From Luzula sylvatica (lineage: Eukaryota; Streptophyta; Magnoliopsida; Poales; Juncaceae): DNA of 64,000 nucleotides. The notes under the pieces are model-generated. The model saw only the letters and a program-made list of their open reading frames with translations, was not told the origin of the DNA and did not search any database. The DNA lies in contig OX326957.1 of NCBI GenBank assembly GCA_946800325.1, positions 60,113,570 through 60,177,569 on the forward strand. Direction: 5' to 3'. Made by a program: the position numbers and the translations under genes. Numbering within the stretch: the first letter of the stretch is position 1; each line of letters opens with the position of its first letter. Of this stretch, positions 1-8,619 are shown piece by piece.

Positions 1-119
1 TGAGTTTCGAGAGAATCATTTGAAGTGGTTGGAAGAGGGGAACTTGCATTCCGGAGTTTTTGAGAGTGTTGAGGGCGGGAATTGTAAGTCTGATCGCGAT
101 TCGAAACCGAAATATAGGG
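1..119 (+). CDS. Partial exon of an unrecognised gene entering from the left edge
   Basis: Frame 2 is open from the window edge and reads about 39 residues of ordinary mixed composition (it contains KWLEEGNLHSGVFES). It ends at a strong donor, GTAAGT, beginning at base 120, with an in-frame stop just inside the intron. I do not recognise the family, and no convincing following exon was found before 1.1 kb. The remainder could lie beyond a longer intron or be a 3'UTR exon. Read as coding it is plausible but short, so the call is tentative. Confidence 0.4.
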
Positions 120-1131
120 GTAAGTATGTTTAGGGTTTTGTTTTATTAGGGGGTGTTTGTGTTAGGTTTTTGGGTGGTTTATTTATTGATGTATTGTTGG
201 ACTATGAATTGATCTGGATTTTTGAATTTTGAGTTTTGATATATTCCGAGTTTGGTGGCTTGTGTTGGAATATTCATGTTTTGCTCTATAGAAAGGGACC
301 AACCAATGTGTTGCTCTAGATTTTTGAAACTTTACGCAGAAAGTAGAAACCACGGAACATAATGATAAAACCTAGCGGTCAGCCTGTCACCTAGACTTGT
401 TTCGTTTCTTTGATTTTTCTTTGTTTTTTCTTGACCTATTCCTCTTCGATCGCATTGGTCGACTCAGGCCTCTCCAACGACATCGCAATTCCGACGAAGT
501 TGGTATTGGTTGTCGATTTTTTCTCTCTTATTTTCTTGGCCATAGGACGAAGCGACAACACCGAGTCTTGGAATGTGACGTATATTTTTTTCTTTCTTTC
601 ACGTGACATATTTTTTTTCTTTCTTGCGGATTGGACTCGTAATTCTTATTTACTATCTTCGATGAAAATTTCGAGGGGGGGGGGGGGGGGGGCTACTTGT
701 TTTACTCATGTCGGTTCGCAACATTGCCAACATATGTCTGAACCATGGACGGACCCAAGCATTCCGGTAAGGCCTCGGATATGCCGTGCTTGTGTTAAAT
801 GGCGACAAATAAAGTTAGGAAACAACCTTTTTTCGAAGAGAAAGTGATGTAGAAGCTTACAAGGGTTGGATCTTCCGTGAACGTAAATTTTCAAGAAGAT
901 TTTTACAATTATGATATATTTTGAATATTTTTATTAAAAGATTTTTACAAAATTCAATAAAAATGTATTTTCTCCTTATGAATGAGTTTCCAAAAGAAAT
1001 TAAATCAACAAGAAAATTGTTTATCATTTATCTGCATGACAATCATCAAGAAAATTCATTATAACTATTTTGACATGGCCCAATCATTGTTAGTTTTGAT
1101 TTATATCCGGTCTTTAAATCATCGTTAACTC
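120..1131. other. Non-coding stretch, no gene recognised
   Basis: Probable intron or intergenic DNA after the edge exon. An open frame at 410-847 crosses a poly-G run (676-692) and a low-complexity T-rich stretch and looks fortuitous. Nothing else is supported. Confidence 0.4.
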
Positions 1132-1614
1132 TAGGGGTGGGCAAATGGTTTGGTTTATTTGGGAACCGAACCGAACCGGTCGAATTCGGTTTAATCGGTT
1201 CGGTTTTTCGGTTCATTCGGTTCGGTTCGGTTCAAAAATTGATATTATTCGGTTTATTCGGTTCGGTTCGGTTTTGGTATTTTTAAAACCGATTAAGCCG
1301 AACCGACCGAATTAGTATTATATTTCATGTTTTTATTATGTATATTTAAAAAAATTAATATTTCATATTGTAAAATTATATATAATATAATTATATTTTA
1401 TATGATTTGTTTTTATATGTTTTTTGCTAAATATAATTTGAATTTTATCATTATAAAGCTTCTTATTCGGTTCAACCGAACAAACCGAATAAGAAATTCG
1501 GTTTAATCGGTTCGGTTTTAAATCGGTTCAAATTTTATTTGATTCGGTTCGGTTTGATTCGGTTTGGTCTTAATCGGTTCGGTTCGGTTCGGTTCAACCG
1601 AATGCCCACCCCTA
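1132..1614. mobile_element. Non-autonomous hAT-type MITE, 483 bp
   Basis: The ends are inverted: TAGGGGTGGGCA on the left and TGCCCACCCCTA on the right. They are flanked by 8-bp direct repeats matching at 7 of 8 positions (GTTAACTC at 1124-1131, ATTAACTC at 1615-1622). Both subterminal regions are packed with CGGTTCGGTT/AACCGAACCG motifs in inverted arrangement around an AT-rich core. The 8-bp target duplication and TAGGG-type ends are hallmarks of hAT elements. There is no coding capacity, so it would depend on a transposase elsewhere. Confidence 0.85.
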
Positions 1615-1870
1615 ATTAACTCGATGCGTTGGATGGACTGAATTTTTAACAAAATTAATACAACGATTTCTTAAAATTTGGTGATATCGTAAAAATCCGA
1701 TTTAGGTTAGTTTTAAAATATTTTTAAAAAATGAATAATTTTTAACGTAATGAATAACATTATTGTTCTCTTAACTCATATGTATTGACTTATTAAATGA
1801 TTTTTTTGGTCGTTTTAAAAGGAGAAGCCGAAGGTTGATACTTAATTGTGGTAATATTTGTATGCTAAGT

Positions 1871-2020
1871 GGCCCACTTCACATTTTGCCGCACTCATTG
1901 ATTTGTTGAACATTTTCGGCGTGGTCTACAATAAACCCAGTTCATCTAATTTATTCATTCAATCAACGGTTCAGATTAAATCTTCCCCGAAACCCTAAAT
2001 CCTCTCTCCATTAAATACCC
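1871..2020 (+). promoter_or_regulatory. Promoter of the snoRNA unit: site II, telo-box and TATA-like motifs
   Basis: A GGCCCA site II core (1871-1876), a telo-box AAACCCTAA (1990-1998) and a TATA-like TTAAATAC (2011-2018) occur in order ahead of the first snoRNA-like copy. Site II plus telo-box is the usual pairing in plant ribosomal-protein and snoRNA promoters. A degraded copy of the downstream part (AACCCTTAATCCC, then TTAAATAC near 2261) lies ahead of the second snoRNA, so the duplicated unit included promoter sequence. Confidence 0.55.
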
Positions 2021-2106
2021 TCTAATTACAATGGAACTGTACGCTCGCTCATCGCCTCTCCCTCTCCCCCTCCCTCTTTGTGTGTGATTTTTTTTGAATT
2101 AATTGC

Positions 2107-2197
2107 CAGGACGAGACATCATAGTCATGCACCACTCTTATGGAGATTTTGAATCTCTGGTGATGAGACCAACTATGCCCATTTATTCTCTGAGCTT
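2107..2197 (+). ncRNA. Box C/D snoRNA-like gene, copy 1 (degenerate box C)
   Basis: This copy aligns almost base for base with the copy at 2334-2422. Box C' is GTGATGA (2160-2166) and box D is CTGA (2190-2193). The position of box C reads AGGACGA (2108-2114) where the other copy has ATGATGA, so it probably assembles poorly. Between C and C' lies CATGCACCAC, complementary over 10 nt to the conserved 18S rRNA segment GTGGTGCATG (recalled from memory). No strong terminal stem is visible. It is either a decaying paralogue or a weakly functional copy. Confidence 0.45.
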
Positions 2198-2333
2198 TTT
2201 TCTGCGTTAATTTTCAGAATGATCTTTAATTTGGGTTCTTAACCCTTAATCCCATCTCCCTTAAATACGCCCTCCAATTTCAATGGAAGTTCATTACTTT
2301 TTGTTGTTTTTCATGATTTTTTTGAATTAATTG

Positions 2334-2422
2334 CCATGATGAGACAACTTAGTCATGCACCACTCTTATGGAGATTTCATCTCTTGTGATGAGGACAACT
2401 ATACCCATTTATTCTCTGAGCT
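2334..2422 (+). ncRNA. Box C/D snoRNA-like gene, copy 2
   Basis: All end motifs are present: box C ATGATGA (2336-2342), box C' GTGATGA (2386-2392) and box D CTGA (2416-2419), about 75 nt apart in total, the normal size for a plant C/D snoRNA. A short GGAGATTTCATCTC hairpin precedes C'. The segment CATGCACCAC matches the complement of the 18S rRNA sequence GTGGTGCATG, suggesting an rRNA 2'-O-methylation guide or processing role. The element upstream of box D (ACCCATTTATTCT) has no target I can name. A TATA-like box near 2261 suggests it can be transcribed as an independent or dicistronic unit. Confidence 0.6.
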
Positions 2423-3190
2423 TTTGTACGTTGATTTTCTCGTAATGATCTGTAGTTTGTATTTTCTTTTTGATTAGTTCTAATTTGAATTGAACATTGG
2501 ATTAGTGGTTTTGAGATCCAGATGATGCGGGTCTAATTGACCCAACCTGATGCGGACCGAATGTGAAAACATTTTGAGGATGCTTTATACTGTTCTCTGA
2601 TGGTTCTCAAATTTTGTGATTTAATCCAAATTATTTTGAAAAATCCCCATATACATGTTTGCTATTTCAAGTGGCTGTTTGCTTAGAACTAAAATTTTGG
2701 CTGCATATACAGTTATTGATCTTGTTGTAATCAACATTTTAAATTAATCTCAGATTTTCGTGGTAATTTGATTTTAATTTGCAGGAAATCCAGAAGTATT
2801 GATTTCTACAAAGTAATTGGATTGCTGAAGACCTTAACTTGTGAAACTAGGGTTCTGCAATGACTATGGCTTTGCCAAGGACTATCTTACAATTTGATCT
2901 TATTGTAATGAATTCATTATTTGAAATTAAATCAAGCAAATTTTGTATATTTTGTGTGTATTGAAATTTTAATGATTTGTATATTTGTTAATATGTTAAT
3001 TGTCCTTCCATCTAGAATACAATCTCAACATTTGTCTTGTAATAGCCTTGATGGTTTCTCATTTAAATCTTGTAATAGTTTGTTAATCTTGCTAAAGGGA
3101 CAAGTATTATTATGTCTTTAAATTAAACCTATAAATAATATAAATAATTACCTTTTTATATTCTTGCAAGAGATTTATCATTTATGTATC
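2423..3190. other. Possible snoRNA host transcript tail; otherwise non-coding
   Basis: A polypyrimidine tract and AG acceptor (TTAATTTGCAG, ending 2784) precede sequence with no long open frame. This would fit a spliced non-coding tail of the snoRNA transcript. It is inference only, because no matching donor could be assigned with confidence. Confidence 0.25.
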
Positions 3191-3197
3191 TCAGTAT

Positions 3198-4706
3198 TCA
3201 ATCAATCCATTCATGACCTTGAATGAAATTCTCTATCGAATAAACATTCAATCTCTCCTTTGGTACCATACTACTCCAATGGACCCTCCATTTTGTATCT
3301 GCACCGGTACCCCAGTTACCATACTCGCCATAATAAAGAGTATACAATGCAAAATCTCCTCTCCATGGCAACCATCCTTCTTTCCTAATCACCTCCCCTA
3401 AATTGCACCCAATAAAAACCGTTCTCGAATACTCTTTCCACGGACGTCCTAAATAGACGCGATGTGCATTTTGTCTTTTGTTATATAACTCTAAATAATC
3501 TTTACTACCACTAATCGTACAATTACGAAACACAAAACCGGTTGCTTGATTCGGGTTGATGCGACCATGAGCCGTTATTATATTTTTCGCGCCTTTTTCG
3601 GGATTTTCCAATCTCGGTACCGTTTCGATCAAAGAATTATCGAATATAGCAGCGGCATTTCCAAATATGAAATCGACGGTACCGGTAATGTAACAATTGT
3701 GGTACAATTGTCGCATTGATCTCGCGTAGAGCGTATCTTGGTGTCCTTTGAATTCTACGAAATTCAAAATTGATTTGTCACTGTCTGAGCGAAATGCCAC
3801 TGCTTGGTGGGCCCCAAAACCAGCTGAATTTTCGAATGTTATGTTAAATGCTCGAAACCCGTCACCTATAGCAGTAAAGGTTGCGGTGTCGATGGTGGTT
3901 AGATTCGGCATTTGGACATTGAGATCGCCGGAAATTACGGTTTTACCCATGCCATCCCCTATGAGTATGACGTTTGTTTTTTCATAGGGGACTCGAACGA
4001 TTTCTTTGTAAATACCAGCTTTGATTCGAATTACATGATGGGTCGAGGAATAATCTGGTAGAGCCAAGATTGCATCTTGAATTGATCTATATTCGCAAGG
4101 TCCGGTCTTGCAAACAGTCGAATTTCCCTCGAGAGTTTTAGGTAACAAAGAAAAAACTGAAATCTTTTTAGGAGTCGACACCTTTGGTGACTCGAAAAAC
4201 CCTTGTCGCTCTGTTAATGGAGGATGATTTGGTGAAGAACCAGACCCGTATCTGATGTAATTATTGAGCAAGGAAAGAGAATTTCCCGTCAAATTGGAGA
4301 GATGAGTAATGGCGGAAAAGAGGGAAGGATTAATCGTCGTTGTTTTGTTGAGATTCGAAAGGTAATTGAAGCAATCATACTGATAATGCAAGGCTGCTGA
4401 GAGATAAGCACGAGAATTTAACAAATTGGTATTTATGGTAATTTCGGTGGAATTAAGGCGATGAGAGGAGAGTAGGAGGTGAGAATGGCAAACAGGAAAA
4501 GGGATGAAGAGGGGAGAAACGGCACGGAGGGTTGAATGGGTAACGGAGAGTGAGGAGAGTAGTAGACCAATTACCCTCCCCTCCTCGTTGGATGGATGGA
4601 GGAGGGAGAGAGAGGTGAGGACGAAGAGAAGGAGAGGGAGGGAGAGGCAAATGAGGAGAAAGCGGGGGCGCCGGCGAATGGCGCGAAGGAGACGTGAGTT
4701 TCTCAT
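3198..4706 (-). CDS. Pectinesterase with N-terminal PMEI domain (PME51-like), intronless
   Basis: The enzyme removes methyl esters from cell-wall homogalacturonan, releasing methanol. The C-terminal catalytic domain carries the family signatures in order: GxYKE (AGIYKEIV), QAVAFR, GHQDTLYA (first catalytic Asp), VDFIFGNAA (second catalytic Asp) and LGRPWKEYSRTV. The N-terminal half resembles a pectin methylesterase inhibitor region, including an ALHYQYDC motif as in PME51-type proteins. A Leu-rich membrane anchor or signal segment follows a basic RRRPR cluster near the start. The frame extends to a Met at 4787, but I prefer the Met at 4706, which places the hydrophobic segment about 15 residues from the N terminus (502 aa). 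It is probably secreted or anchored in the Golgi before export. It shares a short divergent intergenic region with the RimP-like gene. Confidence 0.9.
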   Translation of the reverse strand: MRNSRLLRAIRRRPRFLLICLSLPLLLFVLTSLSLLHPSNEEGRVIGLLLSSLSVTHSTLRAVSPLFIPFPVCHSHLLLSSHRLNSTEITINTNLLNSRAYLSAALHYQYDCFNYLSNLNKTTTINPSLFSAITHLSNLTGNSLSLLNNYIRYGSGSSPNHPPLTERQGFFESPKVSTPKKISVFSLLPKTLEGNSTVCKTGPCEYRSIQDAILALPDYSSTHHVIRIKAGIYKEIVRVPYEKTNVILIGDGMGKTVISGDLNVQMPNLTTIDTATFTAIGDGFRAFNITFENSAGFGAHQAVAFRSDSDKSILNFVEFKGHQDTLYARSMRQLYHNCYITGTVDFIFGNAAAIFDNSLIETVPRLENPEKGAKNIITAHGRINPNQATGFVFRNCTISGSKDYLELYNKRQNAHRVYLGRPWKEYSRTVFIGCNLGEVIRKEGWLPWRGDFALYTLYYGEYGNWGTGADTKWRVHWSSMVPKERLNVYSIENFIQGHEWID

Positions 4707-4787
4707 TCGAAGATTGAATTCTTCGATTCTGCCAACCACCAGAATATAAATGTCGGAATTACAGTTATTTACTTTCCCGGATTTCAT

Positions 4788-4907
4788 GATAATCCGGATT
4801 CGAATTCTAAGAAATGATTATATGAAATCCTGGATTTCTTCATAAACGTCGAAAACTGGATATACCACTGTCTCTACACCAGTGTAGAAGCAAAAAGATT
4901 TTTCCTC

Positions 4908-4959
<52 letters not shown>

Positions 4960-4963
4960 ACGG
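4788..4963. promoter_or_regulatory. Short divergent promoter region with a CA repeat
   Basis: About 180-260 bp separates the two divergently transcribed starts, so both core promoters must lie here. A (CA)n microsatellite occupies about 4914-4953, next to the RimP-like start, probably in its 5'UTR. No clear TATA box was seen for either gene. Confidence 0.5.
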
Positions 4964-5173
4964 ATGGATTTGGTGGCTCGAAGGTTTATAGCGACCAGTT
5001 CATTTGGTACTTTATTTGGTTTCAATGGTGTTTACCCACAACCAGCTCTTCCGTTTCCGAGATTCTCATGCCCTTTTCCTGTTTGTGGAAAAGCCTCTGT
5101 GGTTGTAAATGCTAAAAAGAAGGACGCTTATGCTCAGCCAGTAGTGAAGAAGAACCAACGAAACCAGATAGAA

Positions 5174-5207
<34 letters not shown>

Positions 5208-6338
5208 GAGAAGGAGAATATGAGTTTGAAGATGAAGATGAAGAAGAAGAAGATTATTATGACGATGAAGAAGAAGATATTGACGAAGAAACCAGTGATA
5301 TTGAGGAAGATTATGATGACGATGAAGGTGACTACTTCAATAATTGATGTAATTTTTATTCAATTAATTGATATAATTGGTATAATATGAATTCAATTAA
5401 TCAACTATGTAGACATAATTTTTGTGGATAGTGATGATGAGGACGAGTTTGATTTTGATGATGAAGACGAAATTGATCCTAGTAAAATCAACGTATATGT
5501 AAGATTACTTAAATTCGATCATAATTTCCCAATTTGACTACATTCTTACTGATTTTTTGTTTGAATTTAGATGGGGGATGGAGAAGATGGAGGCGGATTT
5601 TCTCTTGGAAATTCACCATGGGAAAAAGAAGCTTTGAATATTGCAGAGCAAGTCTTGAAATTAGATTCCTTCGATGGAGATTTCAAAATTTACGCTTTCA
5701 AAACGTCATTAAAATTGCAGATTTATATCCGCCTCGAGAAGCTCTCTAGTGAGTACGTTTCTTTCTAAAATTAAATAATTTGATTGGTCTTTTTCTCAGA
5801 TAAATTTATATCTCATAAAGTTAACTTATTGTTGTTATATACAGGTATGGTTCGCCAGATATGAATGATATCGAGGCATTCTCAATTGCATATCGTGAAA
5901 AGCTAGATGAGGCCGAGTCTGATGGAAGAATACCCACCAATATTTATTTGGAGGTATTTTCTCATTTTTTCCAATAATACAGGGGCTTTTTAGCAATTTT
6001 CGATTATTTTTTTAGTCATATATGTAAATTTGGGACAGGTGTCGTCACCGGGTGCGGAGAGAGTAGTGAGAATTCCAGAAGATTTGGAGCGATTCAAAGA
6101 CAGGACAATGTATGTAAAATATTATGTCACTGACGATGCGGGCCCACGGAAGGAAAATGATGGGATTTTGAAGCTCATTTCGTATGATTTGGAGTTAGAG
6201 AATTGTATTTGGGGAAATGCGGATGTGAAGGCTAATAGACCTCGAAAAGGAAGGCCTATGAATAAGAAACAAAAAGAGTGGCGATTAACAACAGGTTTTG
6301 ATTCTTTGAAATTAGTTCGGTTATATTTGGATTGTTAG
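4964..6338 (+). CDS. Plastid-type ribosome maturation factor RimP-like protein (UPF0090)
   Basis: Five exons join in frame: 4964-5327, 5413-5498, 5571-5752, 5845-5953 and 6039-6338, giving 346 aa. The N terminus is Ser/Phe-rich like a chloroplast transit peptide. It is followed by a long Glu/Asp-rich low-complexity segment (about residues 70-145). The conserved part starts near residue 150: helical WEKEALNIAEQVL, then YGSPDMNDIEAFS, and the RimP hallmark YLEVSSPGAER followed by LERFKDRTMYVKYY. Bacterial RimP is needed for 30S subunit maturation; by homology this one should act in plastid ribosome assembly. The exon 3 donor (GTACGT at 5753) was chosen because it alone keeps the frame. The last exon has a degraded duplicate at 18.3 kb. 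Confidence 0.8.
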
Positions 6339-6855
6339 TTTATTATCATGAATTTATTGTTTAATCGAAGTGTTATATTATTAGATTTAAGGGAATAATA
6401 TTTTAGGGCAATTTGATGAAATAATTGATAACAGAAAATTGAAGCAAGTTGGATTCTTCTACTGTGGCCATATTTTTTGTTGGATTTGCATTGCTAGTTA
6501 ATTTGATAGTATTTAGGACATCATCTATTTTTAAGAAATCGCGAGCTCGTAACTTATTCGAGGCCTAACCGTTTTGCGAAAACTTTTTTTTGTTAACTAC
6601 AAATATTTACATGATGCATTTACTAAAGTGAATCTTGCAATACATAAACCGAATATACTTTTATTTTATGTAGAAAACTTTTGTATGAAAAAATTGCAGA
6701 AACAAAGAAAACTTTACAAAAAGCCAACATGAAATAAAAAATAATAATCACAAGCGCGCAATACAAAAAACCAACATGAAATATTTGAGATGATTAAAGC
6801 CGTATAGTTTCTTCGACGACTTCGATTTTTATCTCTTCTTCCACGGCCGCGGTAA

Positions 6856-8619
6856 CTACAGGCCCACAGGGTCCTCTATCTGTTCTATGGTTCGTGGTTT
6901 ACGTTTCCTGTTGTAAAAATAAAGTCCAATAAGGAGTGCTAGAAAGAGGAGGCCTACTATGGGCACCACAATGATTATTATTTTGTGAGGGTGATCTTGC
7001 GGGCCAGGCGGCGGTATGAACTGAGGTGGTGGTAATATTGGTGGTGATATGGATATTGGTGGTGTTATTGTTGGCGGTGATGGTAGTATTGGTGGTGAAG
7101 CGGGTACTGGTGGTGATACATGCATTGGTGGTGATAATGTCGATGGTGAGACCGGTACTGGTGGTGAAATGGACATTGGTGGTGATAATATTGGTGGCGA
7201 TACGGGCATTGATGGTGATACGGGCATTGGTGGTGATAATATCGGTGGTGAGACGGGTATTGGTGGTGATTCGGGCATTGGTGGTGATACGGACATTGGT
7301 GGTGATAATGTTGATGGTGAGACCGGTACTGGTGGTGAAATGGGCATTGGTGGTGATAATATCGGTGCTGAGACGGGTATTGGCGGTGATACGGACATTG
7401 GTGATGATGATATCGGTGGTGAGACGGGTATTGGTGGTGATACGAGCATTGGTGGTGATACGGACATTGGTGGTGATAATGTCGATGGTGAGACCGGTAC
7501 TGGTGGTGAAATGGGCATTGGTGGTGATGATATTGGTGGTGAGACGGGTATTGGTGGTGATACATACATTGGTGGTGATAATGTCGATGGTGAGACCGGT
7601 ACTGGTGGTGAAATGGGCATCGGTGGTGATACGGGCATTGGTGGTGATAATATCGGTGGTGATACGGGCATTGGTGGTGATACGGACATTGGTGGTGATA
7701 ATGTCGATGGTGAGACCGGTACTGGTGGTGAAATGGGCATCGGTGGTGATACGGGCATTGGTGGTGATAATATTGGTGGTGAGACGGGTATTGGTGGTGA
7801 TACGGACATTGGTGGTGATAATGTCGATGGTGAGACCGGTACTGGTGGTGAAATGGGCATCGGTGGTGATATGGGCATTGGTGGTGATAATATCGGTGGT
7901 GAGACGGGTATTGGTGGTGATACGGGCATTGGTGGTGATACGGACATTGGTGGTGATAATGTCGATGGTGAGACCGGTACTGGTGGTGAAATGGGCACTG
8001 GTGGTGATGATATCGGTGGTGAGACGGATATTGGTGGTGATACGGGCATTGGTGGTGATAATGTCGATGGTGAGACCGGTACTGGTGGTGAAATGGGCAT
8101 TGGTGGTGATGATATCGGTGGTGAGACGGGTATTGATGGTGATACGGGCATTGGTGGTGATACGGACATTGGTGGTGATAATGTCGATGGTGAGACCGGT
8201 ACTGGTGGTGAAATGGGCATTGGTGGTGATGATATCGGTGGTGAGACGGGTATTGGTGGTGATACGGGCATTGGTGGTGATACGGACATTGGTGGTGATA
8301 ATGTCGATGGTGAGACCGGTACTGGTGGTGAAATGGGCATCGGTGGTGATACGGGCATTGGTGGTGATAATATCGGTGGTGATACGGGCATTGGTGGTGA
8401 TAATATCGGCGGTGATACGGGTATCGGTGGTGATACGGGTACTGGTGGTGCTAGCCATGGGGATATTGGTGGTGCCGGTAATATTGGAGTTGTTGGTGGA
8501 GGTGGTGGTGATGCTGGCAGAAATGTCGGGGGAGGAGAATTAACTGCGGGTGGTGATTGTGGTGGTGCTGGCGACTGCGACATAGGAGGAGGAGGGCAAT
8601 CTTGGATGAGTCTCTTCAT
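6856..8619 (-). CDS. TED7-like proline-rich single-pass membrane protein, tail truncated (copy A)
   Basis: 587 aa. The N terminus (MKRLIQDCPPPP) leads into more than 500 residues of Pro/Ser/Val/Ile/Met repeats. A membrane segment follows at about residues 545-569 (HKIIIIVVPIVGLLFLALL), then a basic RKRK stop-transfer, and the protein ends at EDPVGL. The layout and the HHK-hydrophobic-RKRK junction match tracheary element differentiation-related TED7 proteins, which act at the plasma membrane/wall interface during xylem secondary-wall formation. Compared with the paralogue at 19.1 kb, a small deletion near 6870-6885 shifts the frame and removes the acidic cytosolic tail. The tail is still readable in another frame down to about 6797. 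About ten repeats of a VPVSPSTLSPP-containing unit occur. The long open frames on the opposite strand are by-products of the repeat. Confidence 0.7.
   Translation of the reverse strand: MKRLIQDCPPPPMSQSPAPPQSPPAVNSPPPTFLPASPPPPPTTPILPAPPISPWLAPPVPVSPPIPVSPPILSPPMPVSPPILSPPMPVSPPMPISPPVPVSPSTLSPPMSVSPPMPVSPPIPVSPPISSPPMPISPPVPVSPSTLSPPMSVSPPMPVSPSIPVSPPISSPPMPISPPVPVSPSTLSPPMPVSPPISVSPPISSPPVPISPPVPVSPSTLSPPMSVSPPMPVSPPIPVSPPILSPPMPISPPMPISPPVPVSPSTLSPPMSVSPPIPVSPPILSPPMPVSPPMPISPPVPVSPSTLSPPMSVSPPMPVSPPILSPPMPVSPPMPISPPVPVSPSTLSPPMYVSPPIPVSPPISSPPMPISPPVPVSPSTLSPPMSVSPPMLVSPPIPVSPPISSSPMSVSPPIPVSAPILSPPMPISPPVPVSPSTLSPPMSVSPPMPESPPIPVSPPILSPPMPVSPSMPVSPPILSPPMSISPPVPVSPSTLSPPMHVSPPVPASPPILPSPPTITPPISISPPILPPPQFIPPPGPQDHPHKIIIIVVPIVGLLFLALLIGLYFYNRKRKPRTIEQIEDPVGL
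7030..8450. repeat. Coding minisatellite with higher-order units in the TED7-like gene
   Basis: Short units of the GGTGGTGATACGGGCATT type (15-18 bp) are arranged in higher-order units of about 100-170 bp, most often close to 120 bp. Each is marked by the string GTCGATGGTGAGACCGGTAC, which occurs about ten times. Period lengths are multiples of 3, so the protein frame survives unequal exchange. Confidence 0.9.

Noticed and set aside
410..847. 145-codon plus-strand frame
   Set aside because: Runs through a poly-G tract and T-rich low complexity, with no recognisable domain.
2522..2580. Another possible box C/D RNA (GATGATG ... CTGATG)
   Set aside because: Boxes are too close together, with no guide-length spacing and no duplicate or stem.
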